Notes under the pieces: model-generated
The model's input: only the letters and a program-made list of their open reading frames with translations
Told to the model about the DNA's origin: nothing
Database searches by the model: none
DNA from: Halomonas sp. TA22
GTDB lineage: Bacteria; Pseudomonadota; Gammaproteobacteria; Pseudomonadales; Halomonadaceae
Assembly: GCF_013009075.1 (NCBI RefSeq)
Contig: NZ_CP053108.1
Coordinates: 2,294,001 to 2,358,000, forward strand
Direction: 5' to 3'
Length of the DNA: 64,000 nt
Part shown: positions 43,124-51,475 of the stretch, piece after piece
Numbering within the stretch: the first letter of the stretch is position 1
Layout of the letters: every line of letters begins with the position of its first letter
Program-made: the position numbers and the translations under genes

Positions 43124-44125
43124 ATGAAAATGTCTGTTTCAACCAATAAGCCAGTGATCAAAACCCTGGCAGCGACTGCCCTGTTACCGCTCTCGCTGCT
43201 TGCCCTGTCGCCTGCCTATGCCGAGTGTGAGCGCGGCCATCTGGATACGATCTTCTGCGACGAGGATGGCGACATGGTCGCCGACCGTCCGGCAGACGAA
43301 TCCCAATGGTCCAATCCCGATACGCTGATATTTGCCTATACCCCGGTCGAGGATCCGGCCATCTACTCGGATATCTGGCAACCCTTTATCGATCACCTCG
43401 AGGAGGTGACCGAGCGGCGTGTGCGTTTCTTCGCCGTGCAGTCCAACTCGGCCCAGGTCGAGGCAATGCGTAGTGGACGCCTGCATATCGCCGGCTTCTC
43501 CACTGGGCCCACGCCCTTTGCGGTCAACCTGGCAGGCGCGGTGCCCTTCGCGCTGATGGGCTCCGACAATGGCCAGTTCGGCTATACCCTCCAGGTGTTC
43601 ACCCACGTCGACTCGGATATCGAGGAGATGGAGAACCTCAAGGGCAAGCGGGTGGCGCACACCTCGCCGACCTCCAACTCCGGCAACCTGGCGCCTCGCG
43701 CCCTATTCCCCGAGCTGGGTATCGTCCCCGACGAAGATTACGAAGTGGTCTATTCGGGCAGCCACGACCAGTCGATGCTGGGCGTTGTCGCCCGCGACTA
43801 CGATGCCGCCCCAGTGGCCTCCGAAGTGGTCGAGCGCATGGCCGCCCGAGGGCTCTACGACGAGGAGGAGGTGCGGCTGATCTATGAATCGGACCGCTTC
43901 CCCACCACGTCCTACAACTACGCGCACAACCTGCATCCGGACCTGGTCGAGAAGATCGAGGAGGCCTTTTTCAGCTTCGATTTCGCCGGCACCGAGCTTG
44001 GCGAGGAGTTCGAGGGCGTCGACAAGTTCATCCCCATCAACTACCAGGAGCACTGGGAGGTGATCCGCACCATCCAGGCGGCCAACGACGTGCGCTACAC
44101 GCGCGAAGGGCTGGAGCAGGAGTAA
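43124..44125 (+). CDS. phnD: Phosphate/phosphonate-type ABC transporter substrate-binding protein (PhnD)
   Basis: 333-residue periplasmic receptor. Signal peptide from MKMSVSTNKPVIKTLAATALLPLSLLALSPAYA; mature N-terminus carries two Cys (ECERGHLDTIFCDEDGD). Then LIFAYTPVEDPAIYSDIWQPFIDHLEEVTERRVRFFAVQSNSAQVEAMRSGRLHIAGFSTGPTPFAVNLAGAVPF, KGKRVAHTSPTSNSGNLAPRALF with the SGxxxP anion-binding loop, and YSGSHDQSMLGVVARDYDAAPVAS. This is the PhnD/PtxB/PhnD-like family; the ligand may be a phosphonate, phosphite or other oxyanion. ATG 43124 has AAGGGG upstream and starts the signal peptide, so the upstream in-frame ATG 43070 is rejected. Confidence 0.88.
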   Translation: MKMSVSTNKPVIKTLAATALLPLSLLALSPAYAECERGHLDTIFCDEDGDMVADRPADESQWSNPDTLIFAYTPVEDPAIYSDIWQPFIDHLEEVTERRVRFFAVQSNSAQVEAMRSGRLHIAGFSTGPTPFAVNLAGAVPFALMGSDNGQFGYTLQVFTHVDSDIEEMENLKGKRVAHTSPTSNSGNLAPRALFPELGIVPDEDYEVVYSGSHDQSMLGVVARDYDAAPVASEVVERMAARGLYDEEEVRLIYESDRFPTTSYNYAHNLHPDLVEKIEEAFFSFDFAGTELGEEFEGVDKFIPINYQEHWEVIRTIQAANDVRYTREGLEQE

Positions 44126-44180
44126 GCCTGGCCTGCCGTGAGGCCGGTCATGATGGATGGTCGTTCAAGAGGGGTGGGGA

Positions 44181-44987
44181 ATGCTGGAAATCTCGAAACT
44201 GGTCAAGCGCTACGGTCATGACGAGCCGGTGCTCAAGGAGCTGGACCTGAAGGTGGAAGGCAATAGCGTGATTTCCATCGTTGGCGCCTCGGGGGCGGGC
44301 AAGAGCACCATGCTCAGGTGCATCAATCGGCTGGTGGAGCCCACCTCGGGCTCGATCAAGCTCAACGGTACCGAGCTGGTCAATCTGCAGGGCAGTGCCC
44401 TGCGCAAGGCACGGCGCAAGATCGGCATGGTCTTTCAGGGCTTCAACCTGCTCGATCGCCTGACGGTGATGGAGAACGTGCTGGCCGGTCGGCTTGGCTA
44501 TGTCAGCCTCTATCAGGCGCTCTCGCGGCGCTATCCCCAGGCCGATATCGAGCGCGCCTTCGCGCTGATGGAGCGTGTCGGCATCGCCCACTACGCCAAC
44601 AAGCGTGCCGATGAGCTGTCGGGGGGCGAGCGCCAGCGGGTCGGTGTGGTGCGGGCACTGATGCAGGAGCCGGAGGTGCTGCTGGCCGACGAGCCTACCG
44701 CGTCGCTCGATCCGCGCACTTCCGAGCAGATCATGATCCTGTTGCAGAGCTTGGCCAGCGAGCTGTCGCTGCCGGTGCTGATCAACATTCATAACGTCGC
44801 CCAGGCCAAGACCTACACCGAGCGCATCGTCGGGCTGCGCCACGGCAAGATGATCTTCGATGGTGCCCCCGCCGATTTCACCAAGGATGCCTTGGAGGCG
44901 ATCTACGGGGGGATCGAAGCACCCGAGGAGGAGCTCTCCATGACCGCGCTTCAGTCTACGCAAGGGGTGGTGCATGACCAAGTCTGA
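44181..44987 (+). CDS. phnC: Phosphonate-type ABC transporter ATP-binding protein
   Basis: 268-residue ATPase of the PhnC class: Walker A VGASGAGKSTMLRCINRLVEPTSG, Q-loop GMVFQGFNLLDRLTVMENVLAGRLGYVSLYQALSRRYPQ (the LAGRLG stretch is typical of PhnC), signature LSGGERQRVGVVRALMQEPEVLLADEPTASLDPRTSEQIM and switch His INIHNVAQAKTYTERIVGLRHG. ATG 44181 follows GAGGGGTGGGG; the frame opens at 44157. Its 3' end overlaps phnE by 14 bases. Confidence 0.92.
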   Translation: MLEISKLVKRYGHDEPVLKELDLKVEGNSVISIVGASGAGKSTMLRCINRLVEPTSGSIKLNGTELVNLQGSALRKARRKIGMVFQGFNLLDRLTVMENVLAGRLGYVSLYQALSRRYPQADIERAFALMERVGIAHYANKRADELSGGERQRVGVVRALMQEPEVLLADEPTASLDPRTSEQIMILLQSLASELSLPVLINIHNVAQAKTYTERIVGLRHGKMIFDGAPADFTKDALEAIYGGIEAPEEELSMTALQSTQGVVHDQV

Positions 44988-45792
44988 CGACAGTGTGGCA
45001 GCAGCCCCGCCACGTACCTGGCGCAAGCCCCCCTTCATCGCAAGCCCCGTGCTGCGCTACGGCCTGTGGCTGGTGGTGGTGGTCTACTTGGTATGGGCCT
45101 TCGCGACGCTGCCGTTCAACTGGGATCGTATCGCCGAGGGGCTGCCGCGCGCCGCGCGCATTTTCGGTGGTGGCTTCCCGCCAAGCTTCGAACGTGGCGG
45201 CCTGCTGCTCACCGGTTTCAAGGAGAGCTTCCAGATTGCCATTCTGGCGACCCTGCTCGGTGTGCTGCTGTCGATCCCCTTCGCGGTGATGGCGGCAAAG
45301 AACATCGCCCCCAAGCCGATCTACCTGCTGGGGCGTGCGGTGATCATCATCTCGCGCAGCTTCCATCCGGTGATCGTTGCGATCCTGTTCGTGGCCGCGG
45401 TGGGCTTTGGGCCGCTGGCGGGAATTCTGACCCTGACGCTCTACTCCATCGGCTTCGTCGGCAAGCTGCTTGCCGAGGAGATCGAGGAGATCGACTGGGG
45501 CCAGGTGGAGGCGATGCGCGCCGCCGGGGCGGGCTACCTGGCGACACTATTCTATGCGGTGTTCCCGCAGATCCTGCCGCGCCAGGTGGGACTCTCGATG
45601 TATCAGCTCGACAGCAACCTGCGCGCCTCCGCCGTGGTGGGCATCGTCGGGGCCGGCGGTATCGGCGGCACCCTGATGAATGCTTTCGGACGTTACGACT
45701 ATGACTTCGCCTTCGCCATCCTATTGATCATCATCGCGGTGATCCTGGTCAGTGAAGGCATCAGCGGCTGGGTGAGGAAGAAGATATGGTAG
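44974..45792 (+). CDS. phnE: Phosphonate-type ABC transporter permease PhnE (first copy)
   Basis: 272-residue permease with about six helices. PhnE features: LLLTGFKESFQIAILATLLGVLLSIPFAVMAAKNIAPKP, GRAVIIISRSFHPVIVAILFVAAVGFGPLAGILTLTLYSIGFVGKLLAEEIEEIDWGQVEAMRAAGAGYLATLFYAVFPQILPRQVGLSMYQLDSNLRASAVVGIVGAGGIGG. The EAMRAAGA loop contacts PhnC and RASxVxGxVGAGGIG is the family end motif. It overlaps phnC before and the second phnE after, so translation is coupled along the operon. Confidence 0.92.
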   Translation: MTKSDDSVAAAPPRTWRKPPFIASPVLRYGLWLVVVVYLVWAFATLPFNWDRIAEGLPRAARIFGGGFPPSFERGGLLLTGFKESFQIAILATLLGVLLSIPFAVMAAKNIAPKPIYLLGRAVIIISRSFHPVIVAILFVAAVGFGPLAGILTLTLYSIGFVGKLLAEEIEEIDWGQVEAMRAAGAGYLATLFYAVFPQILPRQVGLSMYQLDSNLRASAVVGIVGAGGIGGTLMNAFGRYDYDFAFAILLIIIAVILVSEGISGWVRKKIW

Positions 45793-46595
45793 ATCATGCC
45801 GGCACCTTGGCCGATCGTGTATGGCAGCGCTACGACCGCAGGGAGCGGCTGATTCGCTACGCCGTCTTGCTGCTGACGCTGATGCTGATGGTCTGGGCGG
45901 TGCGAGACATCGATATCTTCTGGCCCTGGGTGTGGGATGCGCCGAATCAGATCTCGGGGCTAGGCGCGCGCATGTGGCCCCCAGACCCCACCGGCCTGGC
46001 GCGGATCGTCAGTGCGCTAATCGAGACGGTGCATATCGCCACGCTTGCGACCATGCTGACCATCTTCATCGCACTGCCGGTTGCCTATATCGCGGCGCAG
46101 AATACCACCCCCAACCGTGCCTGCCTGTGGCTTGGACGCTTCATCCTGGTCTCCAGCCGTTCGGTGAACACCATCATCTGGGCCCTGCTGTTCGTGGCGA
46201 TCTTCGGCCCCGGTGTGCTGGCCGGCATTCTGGCGATCATGTGCCGTTCGATCGGCTTCATCGGCAAGCTGATGGGCGAGGCGATCGAGGAGATCGATCG
46301 CCGCCCGGTGGAGGCGATGGAAGCCACCGGTGCCTCCAAGCTCAAGGTGATCGCCTATGCCATCGTGCCCCAGGTGATGCCGGCGTTTTTCGCCATCGTC
46401 ATTCTGCGCTGGGACATCAATATCCGAGAATCCACGGTGCTGGGGCTGGTCGGTGCCGGCGGGATCGGGGTAATCCTGCAGGGCTCGATCGACACTTTCG
46501 CCTGGCCCACCGTGGCAACCATCCTGATTGCCATCGTGGTGCTGGTATTGATTGGCGAGACAATCACCAGCCTGCTGCGCAGCAAGGCGCTATGA
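45786..46595 (+). CDS. phnE2: Phosphonate-type ABC transporter permease PhnE (second copy)
   Basis: 269-residue paralogue of the preceding permease, starting seven bases inside it. It keeps TVHIATLATMLTIFIALPVAYIAAQNTTPN, GRFILVSSRSVNTIIWALLFVAIFGPGVLAGILAIMCRSIGFIGKLMGEAIEEIDRRPVEAMEATGASKLKVIAYAIVPQVMPAFFAIVILRWDINIRESTVLGLVGAGGIGV. Paired PhnE proteins probably form a heterodimeric channel. No C-P lyase, phosphonatase or phosphite dehydrogenase gene lies nearby, so the metabolic use of the ligand is not shown here. Confidence 0.92.
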   Translation: MVDHAGTLADRVWQRYDRRERLIRYAVLLLTLMLMVWAVRDIDIFWPWVWDAPNQISGLGARMWPPDPTGLARIVSALIETVHIATLATMLTIFIALPVAYIAAQNTTPNRACLWLGRFILVSSRSVNTIIWALLFVAIFGPGVLAGILAIMCRSIGFIGKLMGEAIEEIDRRPVEAMEATGASKLKVIAYAIVPQVMPAFFAIVILRWDINIRESTVLGLVGAGGIGVILQGSIDTFAWPTVATILIAIVVLVLIGETITSLLRSKAL

Positions 46596-46611
46596 GAGCT
46601 AACAAAAGGCG

Positions 46612-47097
46612 TTATAGACGAGGCTCCTTGCGGGCCGGGGCCTTGTCGATGGCTTTCGCCTTGGGCTCCTCCTGGGAACGACGCCGGCCCACGGTAGCCG
46701 GTTGAGTGACCCGGGCCTCGCCGAGCACGGCATCGTCACCCTCTTGATAGCGCGCCGCACTGGTCCAGGATTCATTGGTATCGTGTACCGCCGGGCGTCG
46801 CTCATAAGAGCGAGTCACTACCGCACTCGGGGCGAATCCCTGGCGCATGGCCGACATATAGTGTGGAAGCATCACCAGTTCGGCCAACAGACGAGTGCCC
46901 AACATGACCAGGAGCATCACACCGACGCCGAGCAGCATCGCCGGCCAGGCCTCGGACCACGCCACGGTGGAGAGCCAGGGGCTGTGGAACGCCAGCCAGA
47001 CACCGCCACACAGTAGCCAGCTCAATTGAGCCGCGACATGAACGAAGACTACGCTGCGGCGCGATAGCGGGCGTTGCAGCAAAAGCAGGGTGCGCAT
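46612..47097 (-). CDS. Small two-helix membrane protein, DUF4282-like
   Basis: 161 residues. After a basic start (MRTLLLLQRPLSRRS) two hydrophobic helices follow: VVFVHVAAQLSWLLCGGVWLAFH and AWPAMLLGVGVMLLVMLGTRLLAELVMLPHYMSAMRQ. The second, ending R-x-x-x-E-x-x-M-x-x-x-x, loosely resembles DUF4282 proteins. The rest is a hydrophilic tail rich in Arg, Glu, Lys and Ala (RRRSQEEPKAKAIDKAPARKEPRL). ATG 47097 follows GGAG; the frame is open to 47205. Function unknown. It converges with the phn operon, 16 bases from its end, and diverges from the formate dehydrogenase gene. Confidence 0.65.
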   Translation of the reverse strand: MRTLLLLQRPLSRRSVVFVHVAAQLSWLLCGGVWLAFHSPWLSTVAWSEAWPAMLLGVGVMLLVMLGTRLLAELVMLPHYMSAMRQGFAPSAVVTRSYERRPAVHDTNESWTSAARYQEGDDAVLGEARVTQPATVGRRRSQEEPKAKAIDKAPARKEPRL

Positions 47098-47372
47098 CGA
47101 TGTTACTCCAGTGAAGCCGCCATCCTGGGATGTCGACTCGGTCGCGTCCAGACTTCCTTTGCCCGAATCATACCAGTTTCCAGCGCTCCGGTAGCGCCTC
47201 GACATGGCAAAGCGTTTCCTGCCGCCAACTTAGACAACTTCCAACGCTTTTACTACGGTTTGAAGATGAGGTGGGTTGGCGCCCGCTGAGCCAGGACGCG
47301 TTTCCCGGTCTTCGATCGAGAAATTAAAGAGGTTCGATAATAACAGTCGAACGCTAGGAGGAAAGGAGTCCA

Positions 47373-50348
47373 ATGAGCGATACCAAGGATTGCACAATCA
47401 TCTACGATGGGAAGCCCCTGACAGGCAAAGCAGACAGGCCACTCATCGAATTTCTCGAAGCGAATGATATCGACCTGCCCCATGTCTGCTACCACCCATC
47501 ACTGGGCGCGTTGGAAACCTGTGATACCTGTTGGGTCGAAGTGGATGGTGCCCTGAAACGTGGCTGTACCCTGACAAGCGCCGATGGCCTGACAATTTCC
47601 AGCCAGGATCAGCGCGCCCGGGCGGCCCGGGAAGAGGGGATGGACCGCCTGCTGGGCAAGCACGAACTCTACTGCTCTGTATGCGAGCACAATACTGGTG
47701 ACTGTACCCTTCATGAAACCCTGGCGGCGATGGATGTGCCCATCCAGCGTTACAAGTTTCGCCGCAAGCCCTACGAAAAGGATGAGTCCGGCCCCTTCTA
47801 TACCTACGACCCTGACCAGTGCATTCTATGCGGCCGTTGCGTGGAGGCGTGTCAGAACGTCGAGGTCAACGAGACGCTGACCATCGACTACTCGATGGAA
47901 AATCCCCGCGTGCTTTGGGATGGCGGCCATTCGGTCGACAATTCGAGCTGCGTGCATTGTGGGCATTGCGTCACTGTCTGCCCCTGCAACGCGTTGCTTG
48001 AAAAGAGCATGCAGCCCGATGCCGGCCCGTTCACCGCGATGCCGCAAGAACTCAAGCGGCCGATGATCGAGATCGTCAAGCGGCTGGAAGAGACCATCGG
48101 TGCGACACCGATCACCGGCCTCTCCAATATCGACAAGTATTGGCGTCAGCCGGAGATCAAGCGCACCAAGACAGTGTGCACCTACTGCGGGGTGGGCTGT
48201 GCCTTCGAGATGTGGACGCGTGATCGGCACATCCTCAAGGTCCAACCGGTTGCCGAGGCACCGGCCAACGGCATTTCGACCTGCGTCAAGGGCAAGTTCG
48301 CCTGGGATTTCGTCAACAGCGAAAAACGCCTCACCATGCCCTTGATCAGAGAGAACGGTCGCTTTCGCGAGGCGAGCTGGGATGAAGCTTTGGATAAAGT
48401 CGCCAAGGGACTGTTGGATGCCTGCGACACCTACGGTCCAGAGAGTGTCGGCTTCATCGGCTCGAGCAAGGCGAGCAACGAAGAGGCCTATCTGACCCAG
48501 AAGATCTCGCGACTGATCATCGGTACCAACAACGTCGACAACTCCTCGCGCTACTGCCAGAACCCGGCCACCAAGGGGCTGTTCCGTACCGTCGGCTACG
48601 GCGGCGATGCCGGCACCATACAGGATCTCGAGAAGGCCGAGGTGATCGTCATCGTGGGTAGCAATACCGCCGAGAATCACCCCGTCATCGCCTCGAAGAT
48701 CAAGGCTGCGCGCAAGCGGTATGGCCACAAGCTGATCGTCGTCGACCCACGTATGCACGAAATGGCCGAGCGCGCCGATATCTTCCTGCGTCCCAAGATA
48801 AGTACGGATCTGATCTGGGCCTCGGCCCTGTCACGTTATATGTTCGACAACGATCTGGCTGACTGGCCGTTTCTCGAGCAGCACGTCAATCAGGTCGAGG
48901 AGTACCGCGAGTCGATCGAGCCGTTCACCCTAGAATTCGCCGAGGAGATGACCGGTATCTCCAAACAGGAGCTGATCGACACGGCGGAAATGATCGGACG
49001 TGCCAAGAGCGTCAGCCTACTGTGGGCGATGGGCATCACCCAGCACAGCCACGGAGCGGACATCAGCACGGCACTCTCCAATCTGCTATTGGTAACCGGC
49101 AACTATGGCAAGCCCGGCACCGGGGGCTATCCGATGCGTGGCCACAATAACGTGCAGGGGGCGAGCGATTTTGGCTGCCTGCGCAACATGTATCCCGGCT
49201 ACGAGAAGGTCAGCGACGCGGAAGCGCGCAAGCGCTGGGCCGAGGGTTGGGGGGTGGCGCCCGAGCAGCTCTCCGACGAGGTGGGCATGGGCAACTTCCT
49301 GATGGTGCAGGCTGCTCAGGAGGACAGGATCAAGGCGATGTACATCATCGGCGAGGAAACCGCCTTTGCCGACGCCGATTCGCATAACGTGCACACCGCC
49401 TTCGAGGAGCTCGACTTCATGGTGGTGCAGGACATGTTCCTGAGCCGTACCGCCGAGTTCGCCGATGTGGTGCTGCCGGCCTGTCCAAGCGTCGAGAAGG
49501 AGGGAACCTTCGTCAATACCGAGCGGCGCATTCAGCGCTTCCATCAAGTGATGCCACCGTTGGGCGATAGTCGTCCTGACTGGGAGATCCTGACCGAAGT
49601 GGCGGCGCGTATGGGCCACGACTGGGGTTACACCCACCCTTCGCAAATCATGGAGGAGTGCGCCCGTATCTCGCCGCTGTTTGCCGGCGTGACCTACGAA
49701 CGGCTGGAGGGGTGGAAGTCGCTGCTGTGGCCGGTGGCGGCGGATGGCACCGACACGCCGCTACTCTATACCGACGGCTTCCCCACCGAGGATGGCAAGG
49801 CGACGCTCTTTCCCCTCGAGTGGCAGGCGCCCGAAGAGGATGCCGACGACGAATATGATCTGATGCTCGACAACGGTCGCATGCTCGAACACTTCCAAGG
49901 TACCAACCAGAGCGGGCGTACCGACGGCATCTGGCATCAGTCACCCCACGGCTTTCTTGAAGTCAGCCCGGAGCTTGCCGCCGAACGCGGTATCGAGGAG
50001 GGGACTTGGCTGCGTGTCACCTCACGCCGCGACAGTGTGGAAATGCCCGCCGTGATTACCGATCGTGTACGAGGCAAGACGGTCTTTCTGCCCATTCACC
50101 ACGGCAAGATCGGCATCAACGCGCTGACTGGTGAACACCACGACCCCGATGTACATACTCCGGCCTACAAGGAGACTGCGGTCAAGCTGGAGGTGCTGGA
50201 CAGGGAGCGCCATGAGCCGCCACTGCCGCCCCACAATTTCCGCTTCGGGAGGCGCACGCCGAGCGAGGGGGTGCCCGTCGAAGTCAAGTGGATGAAGCAG
50301 GATTATGCCGAGCCACCCAAGCATCAATCTCGTCCGGAGAAAATGTGA
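47373..50348 (+). CDS. fdhA: Formate dehydrogenase alpha subunit, NAD-type molybdo-iron-sulfur protein
   Basis: 991-residue cytoplasmic enzyme of the B. subtilis YjgC/YrhE class. N-terminal 2Fe-2S domain with C39, C50, C53 and C65; then C101, C104 and C111 near H106; two 4Fe-4S clusters (C150, C153, C156, C203 and C160, C193, C196, C199); a further 4Fe-4S site C269, C272, C276, C304; and the molybdopterin domains. The catalytic residue is Cys395 (SSRYCQNPAT), not selenocysteine. GNYGKPGTGGYPMRGHNNVQGASDFG and the C-terminal molydop-binding segment (DLMLDNGRMLEHFQGTNQSGRTDGI) are present. AGGAGGAAAGGAG precedes the ATG. Next gene overlaps by one base. Confidence 0.94.
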   Translation: MSDTKDCTIIYDGKPLTGKADRPLIEFLEANDIDLPHVCYHPSLGALETCDTCWVEVDGALKRGCTLTSADGLTISSQDQRARAAREEGMDRLLGKHELYCSVCEHNTGDCTLHETLAAMDVPIQRYKFRRKPYEKDESGPFYTYDPDQCILCGRCVEACQNVEVNETLTIDYSMENPRVLWDGGHSVDNSSCVHCGHCVTVCPCNALLEKSMQPDAGPFTAMPQELKRPMIEIVKRLEETIGATPITGLSNIDKYWRQPEIKRTKTVCTYCGVGCAFEMWTRDRHILKVQPVAEAPANGISTCVKGKFAWDFVNSEKRLTMPLIRENGRFREASWDEALDKVAKGLLDACDTYGPESVGFIGSSKASNEEAYLTQKISRLIIGTNNVDNSSRYCQNPATKGLFRTVGYGGDAGTIQDLEKAEVIVIVGSNTAENHPVIASKIKAARKRYGHKLIVVDPRMHEMAERADIFLRPKISTDLIWASALSRYMFDNDLADWPFLEQHVNQVEEYRESIEPFTLEFAEEMTGISKQELIDTAEMIGRAKSVSLLWAMGITQHSHGADISTALSNLLLVTGNYGKPGTGGYPMRGHNNVQGASDFGCLRNMYPGYEKVSDAEARKRWAEGWGVAPEQLSDEVGMGNFLMVQAAQEDRIKAMYIIGEETAFADADSHNVHTAFEELDFMVVQDMFLSRTAEFADVVLPACPSVEKEGTFVNTERRIQRFHQVMPPLGDSRPDWEILTEVAARMGHDWGYTHPSQIMEECARISPLFAGVTYERLEGWKSLLWPVAADGTDTPLLYTDGFPTEDGKATLFPLEWQAPEEDADDEYDLMLDNGRMLEHFQGTNQSGRTDGIWHQSPHGFLEVSPELAAERGIEEGTWLRVTSRRDSVEMPAVITDRVRGKTVFLPIHHGKIGINALTGEHHDPDVHTPAYKETAVKLEVLDRERHEPPLPPHNFRFGRRTPSEGVPVEVKWMKQDYAEPPKHQSRPEKM

Positions 50349-50833
50349 TGGCAGAACGAATCTATCAGGACTTTACGCCGCCCAAGATCGGCCCGGATGC
50401 GCACGATGAATTGGAGCGGCTGCTGCAGAGCATGCATGAGCATGGCGTATTGCGCTTTGCCAACGATGTAGTGGTAGCCAATCCTCAGATCGCCAAGGTA
50501 GTGGTCAACGGACTAAGCAAGGAGGGCACTCTCAACGCCATACAGAATCTCTCGGCGCTGGCAATGGCGCTCTCGACCATTCCGCCCAACCAGTTCTACA
50601 AGGTGGTCTTTGCTCTGCGCGATGCCATGGGTGAAATTGGTGAGCACCACCAGCAGGACGAGAAGGGCGATTCCCCTGGCGTGAGTGGTGCCTACCATAT
50701 GCTCAAGGACGAGGAGCTCTGGCAGGCAGTGACGCCATTGATCAAGGGGTTGAAAGCCTTTGGAGCCGGTCTCAACAAGGAGGTCGACAAGCCGATCTCG
50801 GATTTCACCGGCAAGCCGACGGAAGGTCCTTAG
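50348..50833 (+). CDS. DUF1641 family protein associated with formate dehydrogenase
   Basis: 161 residues. The DUF1641 core is visible as ELERLLQSMHEHGVLRFANDVVVANPQIAKVVVNGLSKEGTLNAIQNLSALAMALSTIPPNQFYKVVFALRDAMGEI; a charged linker and AYHMLKDEELWQAVTPLIKGLKAFGAGLNKEV follow. In Bacillus the homologues YjgD/YrhD are encoded next to the YjgC/YrhE formate dehydrogenases, as here (one-base overlap, translationally coupled). Its biochemical role is not known; a chaperone or subunit role for the dehydrogenase is inference from linkage. Confidence 0.85.
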   Translation: MAERIYQDFTPPKIGPDAHDELERLLQSMHEHGVLRFANDVVVANPQIAKVVVNGLSKEGTLNAIQNLSALAMALSTIPPNQFYKVVFALRDAMGEIGEHHQQDEKGDSPGVSGAYHMLKDEELWQAVTPLIKGLKAFGAGLNKEVDKPISDFTGKPTEGP

Positions 50834-50853
50834 GCAGCGCACAAGGAGCGATT

Positions 50854-51282
50854 ATGACGACCTATATCGTAGTAGCAGATTCCGCACGGGCACGTATCTT
50901 CACTCGAGACGCCCTGCAGCTGGAGGAGCAGGAGAGTTTGGTGCATGCCGAAGGGCGAATGCATGAAGGGGATCTCGTTACTGACAATCGCGGCGACGTT
51001 CACGAATCGACCTCCACCACGTCGCGAGCCGCGGGTAACGAGGATGCGGCCTCCAAGCGCTTCATCGAGCTCTTCGCCAAGGAGCTGGCCGAGCATATCT
51101 ACAAGGCCAGGGTAGAGAACAAGCTCTCCAAGCTGATTCTGGTCGCGCCGCCTAAGTTTCTAGGCCTTCTACGGGAGAAGCTGGATGCCACGACAAGCAA
51201 ATTGATCATCCACACGCTCGCCAAGGATCACTCCAAGGCGAGCCTGGACGACATCCAGAAAGCGGTCAGCGACTTGCGCTGA
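50854..51282 (+). CDS. Host attachment family protein (Host_attach domain)
   Basis: 142 residues with MTTYIVVADSARARIFTRDA at the start, a disordered middle (MHEGDLVTDNRGDVHESTSTTSRAAGNED), then ASKRFIELFAKELAEHIYKARVENKLSKLILVAPPKFLGLLREKLDATTSKLIIHTLAKDHSKASLDDIQKAVSDL. The VADxxRAR-IF start and LILVAPPxFLGxLR motif define the family, named from an Agrobacterium plant-attachment locus; the fold resembles eRF1 domain-2-like proteins and function is unproven. Cotranscribed with the formate dehydrogenase pair and closed by a terminator. Confidence 0.85.
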   Translation: MTTYIVVADSARARIFTRDALQLEEQESLVHAEGRMHEGDLVTDNRGDVHESTSTTSRAAGNEDAASKRFIELFAKELAEHIYKARVENKLSKLILVAPPKFLGLLREKLDATTSKLIIHTLAKDHSKASLDDIQKAVSDLR

Positions 51283-51311
51283 TTTAAAGAAGCCTTGTTT
51301 CGATAGACACG

Positions 51312-51340
51312 CCGGCATGTGCAACACATGCCGGTTTTTT
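51312..51340 (+). terminator. Rho-independent terminator of the fdhA operon
   Basis: CCGGCATGTG and CACATGCCGG-type arms around CAA, followed by TTTTTT, 29 bases after the stop at 51282. Confidence 0.85.
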
Positions 51341-51425
51341 CATGTGTCGTCTTGGGCGCCGCCCCGAGCTGTAAACTAGACATTGGTTAAAGTCTGGCCC
51401 GTGCTAGCCGATAAAACGAATAAAG

Positions 51426-51444
51426 CCGGCTCACCGAGAGCCGG
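51426..51444. repeat. Hairpin upstream of the first chemoreceptor gene
   Basis: CCGGCTC and GAGCCGG pair perfectly around ACCGA, about 30 bases before ATG 51476. It could form in the leader mRNA or act as a weak minus-strand terminator (AT-rich bases follow on that strand). Confidence 0.4.
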
Positions 51445-51475
51445 GGTATAACGATTCCCTAGCTGCGAGACTCCA

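Noticed and set aside
47180-47260. Sigma-54-like TGGCA upstream of fdhA
   Set aside because: Ten bases after the GG there is CC rather than GC; not a match.
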